DNA of 33,488 nucleotides from Psychrobacter sp. UBA3483 (GTDB lineage Bacteria > Pseudomonadota > Gammaproteobacteria > Pseudomonadales > Moraxellaceae), in the NCBI RefSeq assembly GCF_002377905.1, contig NZ_DFQS01000023.1:1-33488 (forward strand), given 5' to 3'. Of the stretch, positions 1 to 7,779 are shown in pieces. The notes under the pieces are model-generated. The model did not search any database. It saw only the letters and a program-made list of their open reading frames with translations, and was not told the origin of the DNA. The translations under genes and the position numbers were made by a program. Each line of letters starts with the position of its first letter. Position 1 is the first letter of the stretch.

Positions 1-85
1 ACTTATGGGGGTCAGTTCATTAAAGTCATGCGGTTTTCTATTTTTAAACATTAATGATTTCGACGCTTTAAACATGCATTGCTAA

Positions 86-850
86 CTAAGCAAGCATACC
101 ACCATCGACGACCACCGTCGCACCCGTGGTATAACTTGAAGCGTCAGAGACTAGGTACAACACCGTGCCTGCCATCTCATCAGGATTAGCCACGCGCCCT
201 AACGGAATGGCATGTAGCGCCATCTTTAAGACTTTATCATTGGTGGTTAAGGCCGAAGCAAACTTGGTATCGGTTAACCCTGGCAGCAGCGCATTAACGC
301 GAATGTTTAAGGGACCACATTCTTTGGCAAAGGCTTTGGTCATGCTAATCACCGCCGCTTTAGTAATTGAATAGATACCTTGTTTGTCACCTGCGACCAA
401 GCCATTGACCGATGCGGTGTTTAAAATCACCCCACCACCCTGCTCGCGCATCATCTTACCCGCCGCCGTCGACATAAAGAAATAACCGCGAATATTGACC
501 TCTACAGTCTTATCAAAAGCGGCTAAATCGGTATCTAAGATATGCCCATAATAAGGGTTTGCCGCGGCGTTATTGACTAAAATATCGATTTGACCAAATT
601 CGCTTTTGATATGCTCAAAAATTGCCTCAATCTGATCCATATCGCCAACATGACAAGCGAAGGCGCTGGCTTTATGACCGTCAGCGACAATACTATCAGC
701 GACCGCTTGGCACGCATCAATCTTACGGCTAGAGACAATCACATGCGCGCCTCTTGACGCCAATAAGCGGGCGATAGATTCGCCAATACCGCGGCTCGCA
801 CCTGTGACCAAAGCAATCTTACCCGTTAAATCAAATAAATCTTTCATCAT
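86..850 (-). CDS. SDR family NADP-type oxidoreductase
   Basis: This is a classical short-chain dehydrogenase/reductase of usual length (about 254 residues). The Rossmann motif TGASRGIG is at residues 16-23, NNAA at 93-96, and the catalytic set is N119, S147, Y160 and K164 (YSITK). The second beta strand ends in SSRK, and the arginine there usually favours NADP(H). The overall pattern resembles DHRS4-like carbonyl or alcohol dehydrogenases, but the substrate cannot be read from sequence. Two ATG codons are adjacent at the start. The AAGGA box sits 6 nt from the second one (847), so that may be the true start. It is the last gene of the minus-strand run that begins with the acyl-CoA dehydrogenase, and a hairpin repeat at 903-968 separates it from the preceding dehydrogenase. 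Confidence 0.9.
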   Translation of the reverse strand: MMKDLFDLTGKIALVTGASRGIGESIARLLASRGAHVIVSSRKIDACQAVADSIVADGHKASAFACHVGDMDQIEAIFEHIKSEFGQIDILVNNAAANPYYGHILDTDLAAFDKTVEVNIRGYFFMSTAAGKMMREQGGGVILNTASVNGLVAGDKQGIYSITKAAVISMTKAFAKECGPLNIRVNALLPGLTDTKFASALTTNDKVLKMALHAIPLGRVANPDEMAGTVLYLVSDASSYTTGATVVVDGGMLA

Positions 851-902
851 TATTCCTTATATTTTTGAATATACTATTTATACATTTTAAATGTGTAGCA
901 GA

Positions 903-968
903 GCTGGAAGAAATTTTTGCAGCCTCTGGAGTGCAACGCACACAGCAAGCAAGAAAATTTTTACCAGC
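903..968. repeat. Hairpin repeat with conserved loop, copy 1
   Basis: The left arm (903-917, GCTGGAAGAAATTTT) pairs with the right arm (954-968) at 13 of 15 positions, or 14 counting a G-U pair. The loop runs from about 919 to 953, starts GCAGCCTCTGGAGTGCA and ends GCAAGCAAG. It contains the small inner pairing GTGC-AAC-GCAC. Related loops occur at 2931-2966 (opposite orientation) and 6171-6204. The repeat lies between two colinear dehydrogenase genes. A separate palindrome, ACATTTTAAATGT, lies at 882-894. Confidence 0.8.
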
Positions 969-1015
969 ACCGCCAAACTTAACATCAATGGTTTTAATAA
1001 AATATATTAAGTTAA

Positions 1016-1798
1016 CTAAGCCAGCATCCCACCATCAAGGGTAAAGGCATGACCATTCATAAAGCTGCTTTCATCACTCGCCAGCCAAGCGATCGCGCCA
1101 GATACTTCATCAACTTCACCCAAACGGCGCATTGGGCTGGCTTTGATGGTTGCTTGCTGGGCGCGCTCGTCCATTTTTGCCATGGTATTACGCACCATTG
1201 GCGTATCAATAAAGCTTGGGCAAACGGCGTTAAAGCGGATATTGACGCGTGCATATTCATGGGCAGCAGACTTGGTCAACCCCATCACGCCATGCTTGGC
1301 CGCGCTATAAGCTGTCAGCAGTGGTGCTGAACGCAAACCAGCAATGGAGGCCACATTAATCACATGCCCGCCGCCATTGGGCGCCATACATGCAACAGCA
1401 GCGCGCATACAATGCCAGACGCCTTTTAAATTTACGGCGATATTGCGATCAAAATCATCGTCGCTTAGCTCATGCATCGGTGCCGGTTTATGGTCGATAC
1501 CCGCATTGTTTATCACCACATCAAGACCACCAAGCGTTTCCATGGCAAAGGTAAATAAGGCGCGTACTTCATCACCACTGGTAACATCGACCTTTTTAAA
1601 CACGATGCTATTGCCTGCGTCTTGCCCTTGCTGAGCAACAGCAACGCCCATCTCTTCCGCCAAATCACCAATCACCACTTTCGCACCGCGACTTGCCAGC
1701 AGTAGCGCACTTGCCGCACCGATGCCAGATGCACCGCCGGTGATTAAAATACGTTTACCAGAAACGTCTGATGCAATTCCATTTGTATTCAGTGTCAT
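1016..1798 (-). CDS. SDR family NAD-type oxidoreductase
   Basis: A classical short-chain dehydrogenase of 260 residues. It has TGGASGIG at residues 20-27, an aspartate at the end of the second strand (D45, VVIGD) that favours NAD(H), NNAG at 97-100, and catalytic S151, Y164 and K168 (YSAAK). The C-terminus ends LDGGMLA, close to the VDGGMLA end of the neighbouring dehydrogenase, but the two differ in the cofactor-selecting residue. Its start lies only 3 nt after the stop of the upstream CurA-type gene, and its ribosome site (AAGGA, 6 nt spacing) overlaps the end of that gene, so the two are probably translationally coupled. A 3-hydroxyacyl or alcohol substrate fits the operon, but this is inference. 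Confidence 0.92.
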   Translation of the reverse strand: MTLNTNGIASDVSGKRILITGGASGIGAASALLLASRGAKVVIGDLAEEMGVAVAQQGQDAGNSIVFKKVDVTSGDEVRALFTFAMETLGGLDVVINNAGIDHKPAPMHELSDDDFDRNIAVNLKGVWHCMRAAVACMAPNGGGHVINVASIAGLRSAPLLTAYSAAKHGVMGLTKSAAHEYARVNIRFNAVCPSFIDTPMVRNTMAKMDERAQQATIKASPMRRLGEVDEVSGAIAWLASDESSFMNGHAFTLDGGMLA

Positions 1799-1801
1799 GA
1801 T

Positions 1802-2821
1802 TTATCCTTCTACCTTAAGTACCAGCTTGCCGAAATTTTCACCTTTAAAGAGCATCATCAAGGTATCTGGGAACGTCTCGATACCCTCAACGATATGGTC
1901 TTTTACTTTAATGTCACCTGATTTAATCCAGCCAGCAATGTCTTTCATCGCTACCGGGTATTCTTTGATATTATCAAAGACCACAATGCCTTCCATACGC
2001 GCACGATTGACCAATAACGACAAATAATTTGATGGCCCTTTGACTTCTGTGGTGTTGTTATATTGGCTAATCGCACCGCAAATCACGATACGGGCATGTA
2101 GATTAATTTGCGTGAGGACGTCATTTAAAATATCGCCGCCGACATTGTCAAAGAAGACATCGACGCCGTTTGGACAGGTTTCTTTTAAGCCCTTTTTGAC
2201 ATTTTCATTTTTATAATCTATAGCCGCATCAAAACCCAGCTCATCGACTAAGAATTTGCATTTCTCACTACCACCTGCGATACCGACGACGCGGCAGCCT
2301 TTGATTTTAGCAATTTGCCCAACCAAGCTACCAACTGCACCAGCGGCACCAGAAACGACGACGGTCTCGCCCGCTTTTGGCGCGCCTGTTTTTAGCAGGC
2401 CAAAGTAACCGGTCATACCCGGCATACCGAGCACGCCTAAATAATAAGACAATGGCGCAAGCTTTGGATCGACTTTGTATAACCCAGTACCATCACTGAC
2501 TGCATAGGACTGCACGCCATTATGTCCTACGACATAATCGCCAACGGCAAACTTTTCATGCTTACTTTCAATGACTTTACCCACGGTACCTGCGCGCATC
2601 ACCTCGCCAATCTGTACCGGTGGTATATAAGATTTGGCATCGTTTAACCAGCCACGCATTGCCGGATCCATCGAGATATACTCAATTTTTATCAGCAGCT
2701 CGCCATCTGAGGCAGTCAGCAGTTCTGTCTCGATATACTCCCACGTCTCTGCACTCGGCGCGCCAACAGGTCGTTCTTTTAAACGCCACTGCTTATTCAT
2801 CTGCTTGTTATCAGCTGTCAT
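1802..2821 (-). CDS. CurA-type NADPH-dependent oxidoreductase (MDR superfamily)
   Basis: A 339-residue medium-chain reductase without the zinc ligands of alcohol dehydrogenases. The nucleotide-binding region shows SGAAGAVGS at residues 157-165 and GGSEKC at 183-188, the latter typical of NADPH binding in the prostaglandin reductase/curcumin reductase branch. FFDNVGG follows in the second half of the Rossmann fold. Relatives reduce the C=C bond of enones, 2-alkenals or 15-keto prostaglandins, and the native substrate here is unknown. The start has a good ribosome site (AAAGGAATAAATA). The gene sits between the acyl-CoA dehydrogenase and a coupled dehydrogenase, consistent with handling unsaturated acyl or carbonyl intermediates. 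Confidence 0.92.
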   Translation of the reverse strand: MTADNKQMNKQWRLKERPVGAPSAETWEYIETELLTASDGELLIKIEYISMDPAMRGWLNDAKSYIPPVQIGEVMRAGTVGKVIESKHEKFAVGDYVVGHNGVQSYAVSDGTGLYKVDPKLAPLSYYLGVLGMPGMTGYFGLLKTGAPKAGETVVVSGAAGAVGSLVGQIAKIKGCRVVGIAGGSEKCKFLVDELGFDAAIDYKNENVKKGLKETCPNGVDVFFDNVGGDILNDVLTQINLHARIVICGAISQYNNTTEVKGPSNYLSLLVNRARMEGIVVFDNIKEYPVAMKDIAGWIKSGDIKVKDHIVEGIETFPDTLMMLFKGENFGKLVLKVEG

Positions 2822-2913
2822 TATTTATTCCTTTAGAGTTGTATAAAAAGTCGTTGGTATCGTTTGCTCGAAAATCGTTTGTTTAAATAGGATAAATATA
2901 GTAAGGAGCGTTA

Positions 2914-2983
2914 TGCTGGTATAATTTTTTCTCGCTTGCTGTGCGCTTTGCACTCCAGAGGCTTCGAAAAATTTATCCCAGCA
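2914..2983. repeat. Hairpin repeat with conserved loop, copy 2 (inverted)
   Basis: The left arm (2914-2930, TGCTGGTATAATTTTTT) pairs with the right arm (2967-2983) at 15 of 17 positions. The loop (2931-2966) read on the minus strand is GAAGCCTCTGGAGTGCA followed by AAGCGCACAGCAAGC, so this copy is in the opposite orientation to copies 1 and 3. A possible second, outer pairing is AATAGGAT (2885-2892) with ATCCTATT (2983-2990), sharing one base with the inner stem. It lies in the 208-bp gap between the acyl-CoA dehydrogenase and the CurA-type gene. Confidence 0.8.
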
Positions 2984-3029
2984 TCCTATTAGTAGATATT
3001 GTTATGTTGAAAACTTACCAAACAATCTC

Positions 3030-4850
3030 TTAAAACCATTTTGCTTGCATATCGGTACAGACCGCATTGTCGTTATTGAGCAGCTCGATATCGCGCTTGA
3101 TTAACGGCAATTCCCAATCAATAAAGTATTTTGCTGCTTGGATTTTGCCGTGATAGAAGTTTTTCTTGTCAGCATCTGTAGTATCGCTATTGTTCATTTC
3201 GCCTAGCAATTGCTCAGCTTTACTGGCTTGGCGAATCCAAATCCAGCTGACGACGATTGAAGCAAAGATATTCATCAATGCTTGGGCATTACCCGTCAAC
3301 GTCATGGCTTTTTCCGTTTGTAGGATTTTGCTTAAATGCACGAGCACTTCATGCAAATGACCCATATAAGGCATCAATTTACCAGCGAGTTTTGCGGTTT
3401 CGGGTGTGCTGATATTCTCTAAATCTTTGGTAATTTCACGTTTTAAAATTTGAATACCCAGACCACCTTTTTGCCATAACTTACGAAATGACAAATCCAG
3501 TGCCTGTACGCCGTTTGTGCCCTCATGGATAGGATTGAGACGATTATCACGCCAAAACTGCTCGGCTTGATACTCACGCGTATAGCCTGCACCGCCCAAT
3601 ACTTGAATGCCTAAATCATTGGCTTTTGGACCATATTCAGACGGCCATGCTTTGAGTACTGGCGTAAGTAAGTCCAATAACTCTGACAGCTCAGCTTTTA
3701 GCGTAGCATCTTCACAGGTATTGATACGGTCAATCAGATTTGAGCCATATAGACAGAGTGAAATACCGCCCTCGCTATAGGCTTTTTGCGCAAGGAGCAT
3801 ACGCTTCACATCACCATGCTGAATGATTGGCGTCGCTGCATCTTCAGGCTTATTATTGGGTGCGATTCTGCCTTGCGTTCTGTCTTTGGCATAATCGAGC
3901 GAATATTGATAACCGCGATAACCAATCATCGCTGCGCCAAAGCCAACTGCGATACGCGCTTCGTTCATCATTTTGAACATATAGCGCAGGCCAAAATGCT
4001 CATCCCCAATTAGATAGCCGTGACACTCGCCTGCATCACCGAAACTTAACGCCGTAGAAGTCGCGCCGCGATAGCCAAGCTTATGAATGAGCCCAGTCAA
4101 ATGCACGTCATTGCGCTCGCCGACTGATAAGTCATCATTGAGTCGATACTTGGGCACGGCAAATAAAGAGATGCCTTTGACGCCAGCAGGACCGCCCGGT
4201 ACTTTTGCTAAAACCAGATGCACGATATTGTCAGACAACTCATGATCACCCGCTGAGATATAAATCTTGCTGCCTTTGACGCGATAGCTGCCATCGTTTT
4301 GCTTCACTGCCGTGGTTTTAATATCGGCAAGCGATGAACCCGCATGCGGCTCGGTCAATGCCATGGTGCCGGTAAATTCACCCGTTAGCATGCGCGGCAT
4401 AAAGGCATTTTTAATCTCATCACTGGCGAAATGCGAGATAACATTAATCGCGGCAGTGGTCAAAAATGGATAAGCGGTGGTTGATGGATTGGCCGCCATA
4501 AAATAGCCTGCCACTGCCGTCATCACGGTTTCGGGTAACTGCATGCCGCCATCATCAAAGCTATAACGACCGGCGATAAAACCCGACTCACGAAAGGCAT
4601 CAAAGGCGACTTTGACATCGTCTATCATGCTGACTTTTTTGCCGTCAAACTGCGGCTCGTTTTTATCCGCCACGTGGTTATGCGGTAAAAATAGCTGGGT
4701 GGCGATTTTATTGGCGGTGCCTAATACCGCGTCAAAAGTTTCGCGGCTGTGTTCTGCAAATTTTGGATGCTCGGTTAAATTTTCTGCGCCCAATACATCA
4801 TATAATTGAAACGGTAATTCAAAGTCGTTGATAAGTGTATCTGCTGCCAT
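3030..4850 (-). CDS. Acyl-CoA dehydrogenase, long (about 600-residue) class
   Basis: An FAD-dependent acyl-CoA dehydrogenase of 606 residues, longer than the roughly 380-residue classical enzymes because it carries the extra C-terminal domain of the DmdC/AcdA-like class. The signature MALTEPHAGS is at residues 163-172, VLGGAGYTREYQAEQFWRD is at about 418-435, and the catalytic base is E443 in NPIHEGTNGVQ. Members oxidise acyl-CoA to enoyl-CoA and pass electrons to ETF. DmdC acts on methylmercaptopropionyl-CoA, but the sequence alone does not choose between that and ordinary fatty acyl-CoA. It is the first gene of the minus-strand operon and is divergent from the GlxA-type regulator at 5033. 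The ribosome site is weak. Confidence 0.93.
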   Translation of the reverse strand: MAADTLINDFELPFQLYDVLGAENLTEHPKFAEHSRETFDAVLGTANKIATQLFLPHNHVADKNEPQFDGKKVSMIDDVKVAFDAFRESGFIAGRYSFDDGGMQLPETVMTAVAGYFMAANPSTTAYPFLTTAAINVISHFASDEIKNAFMPRMLTGEFTGTMALTEPHAGSSLADIKTTAVKQNDGSYRVKGSKIYISAGDHELSDNIVHLVLAKVPGGPAGVKGISLFAVPKYRLNDDLSVGERNDVHLTGLIHKLGYRGATSTALSFGDAGECHGYLIGDEHFGLRYMFKMMNEARIAVGFGAAMIGYRGYQYSLDYAKDRTQGRIAPNNKPEDAATPIIQHGDVKRMLLAQKAYSEGGISLCLYGSNLIDRINTCEDATLKAELSELLDLLTPVLKAWPSEYGPKANDLGIQVLGGAGYTREYQAEQFWRDNRLNPIHEGTNGVQALDLSFRKLWQKGGLGIQILKREITKDLENISTPETAKLAGKLMPYMGHLHEVLVHLSKILQTEKAMTLTGNAQALMNIFASIVVSWIWIRQASKAEQLLGEMNNSDTTDADKKNFYHGKIQAAKYFIDWELPLIKRDIELLNNDNAVCTDMQAKWF

Positions 4851-4918
4851 AGTGGTCTCGTTAACTCATAAAATTTAATGATGCATTGATATTAAGCTAA
4901 TTTAGCGCCTTACCGTAT

Positions 4919-4932
4919 TGTCATTTATGACA
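4919..4932. promoter_or_regulatory. Palindrome in divergent regulator/operon intergenic region
   Basis: TGTCATTTATGACA has 5-bp arms around a 4-bp centre and lies in the 182-bp gap between the divergent acyl-CoA dehydrogenase and the AraC-type regulator. A second, looser GTC-AAATAA-GAC element follows at about 4941-4952. The position suits an operator for the neighbouring regulator, but there is no direct evidence of binding. Confidence 0.35.
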
Positions 4933-5032
4933 TAATTATGGTCAAATAAGACAAAAACGATAGGCAAATTTGGGAAAAACTGCTAATAAATTGGCATTTT
5001 AAATACGTCTCCTAATAGGAAAATAAGCACTT

Positions 5033-6055
5033 ATGCCTTACTTCAAACCCTTTAAAGTCATCATCGTTGGCTTCGATGGCGTGCTCGGCAGCGCTTTGAC
5101 AGGCGCATTAGATTTATTTTCGTTCACCGGAGTGAGTTGGCAGCGGTTTTTGGATGAAGAGGTAGAACCAAGGTTTAACGTGCAAATTGCCAGTCTTGGC
5201 GGCGTTGATATCAGATGTAGCAACCGCTTAATCATGCAAGCGCATTGCGATATTCAGGAAGTCACAGAGTGCGACTTATTATTAATTCCAACCATTGGCG
5301 ATTCCATCGATAAAGTCTTGAGCCAAAATAACGCTCTAATTCCGCATTTGCAGCGACTGGCAAATACCAAAGCCGATATCGCTAGTAACTGTAGTGGCGC
5401 GTTCTTTTTAGCAAAAGCAGGCTTACTCGATGGCAAAGTAGCCACCACCCATTGGGGTTATGCCAGTAAGTTTAAGGCAGATTTTCCACTGGTTGATTTG
5501 CAAGAAAACCAGTTTGTCACTCAATCAAAAAGCCAGTCAAAAGAACAATCGGGCAATATATTCTGTGCGGCAGGCGGTAGCGCCTTTTATGACTTGGGTT
5601 TATTATTAATCGAGCGTTATTGCGGGCGTGAAATTTCTACCCAAGTGGCAAAAACTCAGATTATTGATAGTAAACGCGGTAATCAAAACAGCTATACCAA
5701 TGTGACATTGCATAAACCGCATGCTGACCAGCTGGTTCAGCAAGTGCAAGAGTTTATCGAGGAAAATTTTAGGCAAGCGATACAGGTGAGCCAGTTAGCA
5801 GACATGGTGAATATCACTCCACGTACACTAAATAGACGCTTTCAGTCCTGCGTGGCGATGCGTCCGATTGAGTATATTCAAGCGGTAAGAATTGAGCAGG
5901 CCAAGCGTTTATTAGAATTGGGCAATGTGACGATAAAATCGCTCGCTGAGCAAGTCGGCTATGATGATATCTCGTCATTTACACGGCTGTTTAAACGCGC
6001 TACTGAGCTAACCCCAAAAGAATATCAGGATAAATTTTCACGACTGGCGATTTAA
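5033..6055 (+). CDS. GlxA family transcriptional regulator (DJ-1/PfpI + AraC HTH)
   Basis: A 340-residue regulator in two parts. Residues 1 to about 200 form a DJ-1/PfpI-like domain with the elbow motif SNCSGAFFLA around C120 and AGLLDGKVATTHWGY at 129-143. Residues of about 235-336 form the AraC DNA-binding domain with two helix-turn-helix units near 252-271 and 300-321 (VGYDDISSFTRLFKR). In this family the PfpI-like domain is generally a sensor rather than a protease. Divergence from the acyl-CoA dehydrogenase operon suggests control of that operon, by inference. The nearest purine-rich site (AGGAAA) is about 12 nt from the ATG, longer than ideal. Confidence 0.93.
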   Translation: MPYFKPFKVIIVGFDGVLGSALTGALDLFSFTGVSWQRFLDEEVEPRFNVQIASLGGVDIRCSNRLIMQAHCDIQEVTECDLLLIPTIGDSIDKVLSQNNALIPHLQRLANTKADIASNCSGAFFLAKAGLLDGKVATTHWGYASKFKADFPLVDLQENQFVTQSKSQSKEQSGNIFCAAGGSAFYDLGLLLIERYCGREISTQVAKTQIIDSKRGNQNSYTNVTLHKPHADQLVQQVQEFIEENFRQAIQVSQLADMVNITPRTLNRRFQSCVAMRPIEYIQAVRIEQAKRLLELGNVTIKSLAEQVGYDDISSFTRLFKRATELTPKEYQDKFSRLAI

Positions 6056-6080
6056 CTTAATAATAGACTTTTTAGAAGTC

Positions 6081-6243
6081 ATACGTGGCTGCAATAGATT
6101 TATCACAGCAACAATTTTTATATCATTCATTCGATATAAAAACGATACAGCTCAATGAAACGTTGTTTTTTGCAGCCTCTATCGGCGTAGGCACAGCACG
6201 CAAGAAAAACAACGTTTCATTGAGCGACTTGATAGCTACGTAT
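6081..6243. other. Nested inverted-repeat island around hairpin copy 3
   Basis: The 222-bp gap between two convergent genes holds three nested pairings. An outer stem joins ATACGTGGCT (6081-6090) to AGCTACGTAT (6234-6243), 9 of 10 plus one G-U. Inside it, a perfect 10-bp hairpin joins TTTTTATATC (6115-6124) to GATATAAAAA (6133-6142). The 21-bp hairpin copy 3 follows. Folded, this would be a three-way junction. A 77-codon open frame that crosses it has no coding character and is not called. Confidence 0.6.
6150..6225. repeat. Hairpin repeat with conserved loop, copy 3
   Basis: The arms 6150-6170 (starting GCTCAATGAAACGTTG, ending in five T) and 6205-6225 are perfect reverse complements over 21 bp. 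The loop (6171-6204) begins TGCAGCCTCT and ends GCACAGCACGCAAG, matching the two ends of the loops in copies 1 and 2, while the loop middle has diverged. Apart from the T/A run beside the loop, the stem is largely unlike the stems of copies 1 and 2. The T run is on the loop side of the left arm, the reverse of a normal intrinsic terminator. Confidence 0.85.
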
Positions 6244-6277
6244 CTGATTTATTTGGATTTGACTATAGATCTAATTT

Positions 6278-7519
6278 TTATTGCCACAAGCCTTCGACAT
6301 GAATGGCATCGGCTTTAATCGTTGGGTAATCATTAAATACCAATTGATAGCCACCAACTGTATTTGGACTAATCTGACACCTCGCGCCAAGTGGAAAGCT
6401 GTACTTTTGCCCAATATGACCAAAGCGCATGCCGCTATAAATCGGCAATCCTGTCAGCTGATGCAATTGACGAATGACGGTGGCGACATCATAACGCTTA
6501 TCATAACTGTCCTCACCGCTACCCGATAACGCACCGAATACAATCGCTTGCTGACCTTTAAACACCCCTGCCAAATACAAATCATAGAGCATGCGCTCGA
6601 TGCGGTAAGCTTGCTCGCCGACGTCTTCTAAAAATACGATACCGCCAGCAATACGTGGCAAATACTCACTACCTGTCAGCGCCGATACCACGCTTAGATT
6701 GCCACCCCACATAGTGCCGGTTAGAGTTTTTGGCTCAGAGTTTGTCAGAATACTGGGTAAATTTGCACTGGTTAACGACGCATCTGCTATATTGATAATC
6801 AAATTAGGATTGGTTAATGCTTTCGCAAATTGGCGACAGCTAACCTCATCGGGTTTAATTTTGCCAAACTCGCTATAGAGCATTGGCGCCGCAAGCGAGC
6901 TCATACTACCTTTTGCCAATAGCGCGCACTGAATCGCCGTCACATCGCTAAAGCCCGCCAGTATCGTGCCGCGCTCCTTCATAATACGTCCAAGCGTCGA
7001 CCAATCCACCATCGGTAATACTCGCACTGCACCGTAGCCACCGCGTACCCCAAGTAGCAATTTAGGCGCTTTGATTGCACCAGTGGCGATGTTTTGCAAA
7101 TCACTGGCGCGCTGCGAATCCGTACCCGCAAAGCGCAGATATTGCCGTTTGGTAATCGCCGGATTATCCACTTTAAAACCCGCGCAAGCTAAACGCTCTA
7201 ACGCCAATTCATTACGCTCGTCACTACCACCGACATTGGAGCTGGCAAAAAGCCGCGTCTCAATACTTGCTGTGATACAGTTTTGGTTTGCTTGCTGCGT
7301 TTCAGAACGCTCAGAAGGTAGGATTTGCGCTGCCGTATTTTCATCCATTAACGCAAATGGTAAGTCATCTTTGGTAAGCTGCGTGCCGACATCTTGCTCA
7401 ATAGCGTTTGCAGCCAGCGCCCCAGTGATATTTTGGGTCGCCAGCAACCCTGCTCCGGCACCAATACCAACGTGACGTAAAAACTGGCGACGATTTAGCT
7501 CGGATGATATCTTAGTCAT
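6278..7519 (-). CDS. Tat-exported LD-carboxypeptidase, peptidase family S66
   Basis: A 413-residue LdcA-type peptidase. The family serine, glutamate and histidine residues are visible as S191 (GFSDVTAI), E298 or E302 (FLEDVGEQAYRIERML) and H368 (MRFGHIG). Family members cleave the terminal D-alanine from muropeptide tetrapeptides during cell-wall recycling. Residues 9-15 (NRRQFLR) followed by a glycine/alanine-rich hydrophobic stretch and ALAANA form a twin-arginine signal, so export of a folded enzyme is expected. Known LdcA proteins are cytoplasmic and lack this. An extra 50 or so residues lie between the signal and the catalytic fold. The start has a good ribosome site (AAAGGTAG). The gene converges with the regulator at 5033. 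Confidence 0.9.
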   Translation of the reverse strand: MTKISSELNRRQFLRHVGIGAGAGLLATQNITGALAANAIEQDVGTQLTKDDLPFALMDENTAAQILPSERSETQQANQNCITASIETRLFASSNVGGSDERNELALERLACAGFKVDNPAITKRQYLRFAGTDSQRASDLQNIATGAIKAPKLLLGVRGGYGAVRVLPMVDWSTLGRIMKERGTILAGFSDVTAIQCALLAKGSMSSLAAPMLYSEFGKIKPDEVSCRQFAKALTNPNLIINIADASLTSANLPSILTNSEPKTLTGTMWGGNLSVVSALTGSEYLPRIAGGIVFLEDVGEQAYRIERMLYDLYLAGVFKGQQAIVFGALSGSGEDSYDKRYDVATVIRQLHQLTGLPIYSGMRFGHIGQKYSFPLGARCQISPNTVGGYQLVFNDYPTIKADAIHVEGLWQ

Positions 7520-7699
7520 GATGCTACCTTTTTTACCGTTTAATTGCTGCTTACCCTAGCAACCATTACTGAAACAAAGCGCGTATTATAACGCAGGTTG
7601 GGATACTATTTAGTACTCGAGCAGTATAGAACGCTTAAGTCAGGAGCATATTTCATTTTGCTAGACAACAAAACGATACAGAGTTACTTAGCGTGTTAT

Positions 7700-7728
7700 T
7701 TGGCTACAGACCCGACTCTTGCTATAGT
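7700..7728 (+). promoter_or_regulatory. Sigma70-like promoter for DUF1232 gene
   Basis: TTGGCT (7700-7705) and TATAGT (7723-7728) are separated by 17 bp, about 50 bp before the ATG at 7780. The 260-bp gap is divergent with the LD-carboxypeptidase gene. Confidence 0.5.
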
Positions 7729-7779
7729 AAAAAGCGCTGAACAACAAACAATAATGATAGATATAAAAGGATTATAAAG

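Noticed and set aside
6085..6318. 77-codon open frame across the hairpin island
   Set aside because: It runs through the inverted repeats and the end of the carboxypeptidase gene, has no start-site signal and no protein-like character.
7071..7475. 134-codon plus-strand frame inside the LD-carboxypeptidase gene
   Set aside because: It is the antisense shadow of a well-supported gene, with no ribosome site or family pattern.
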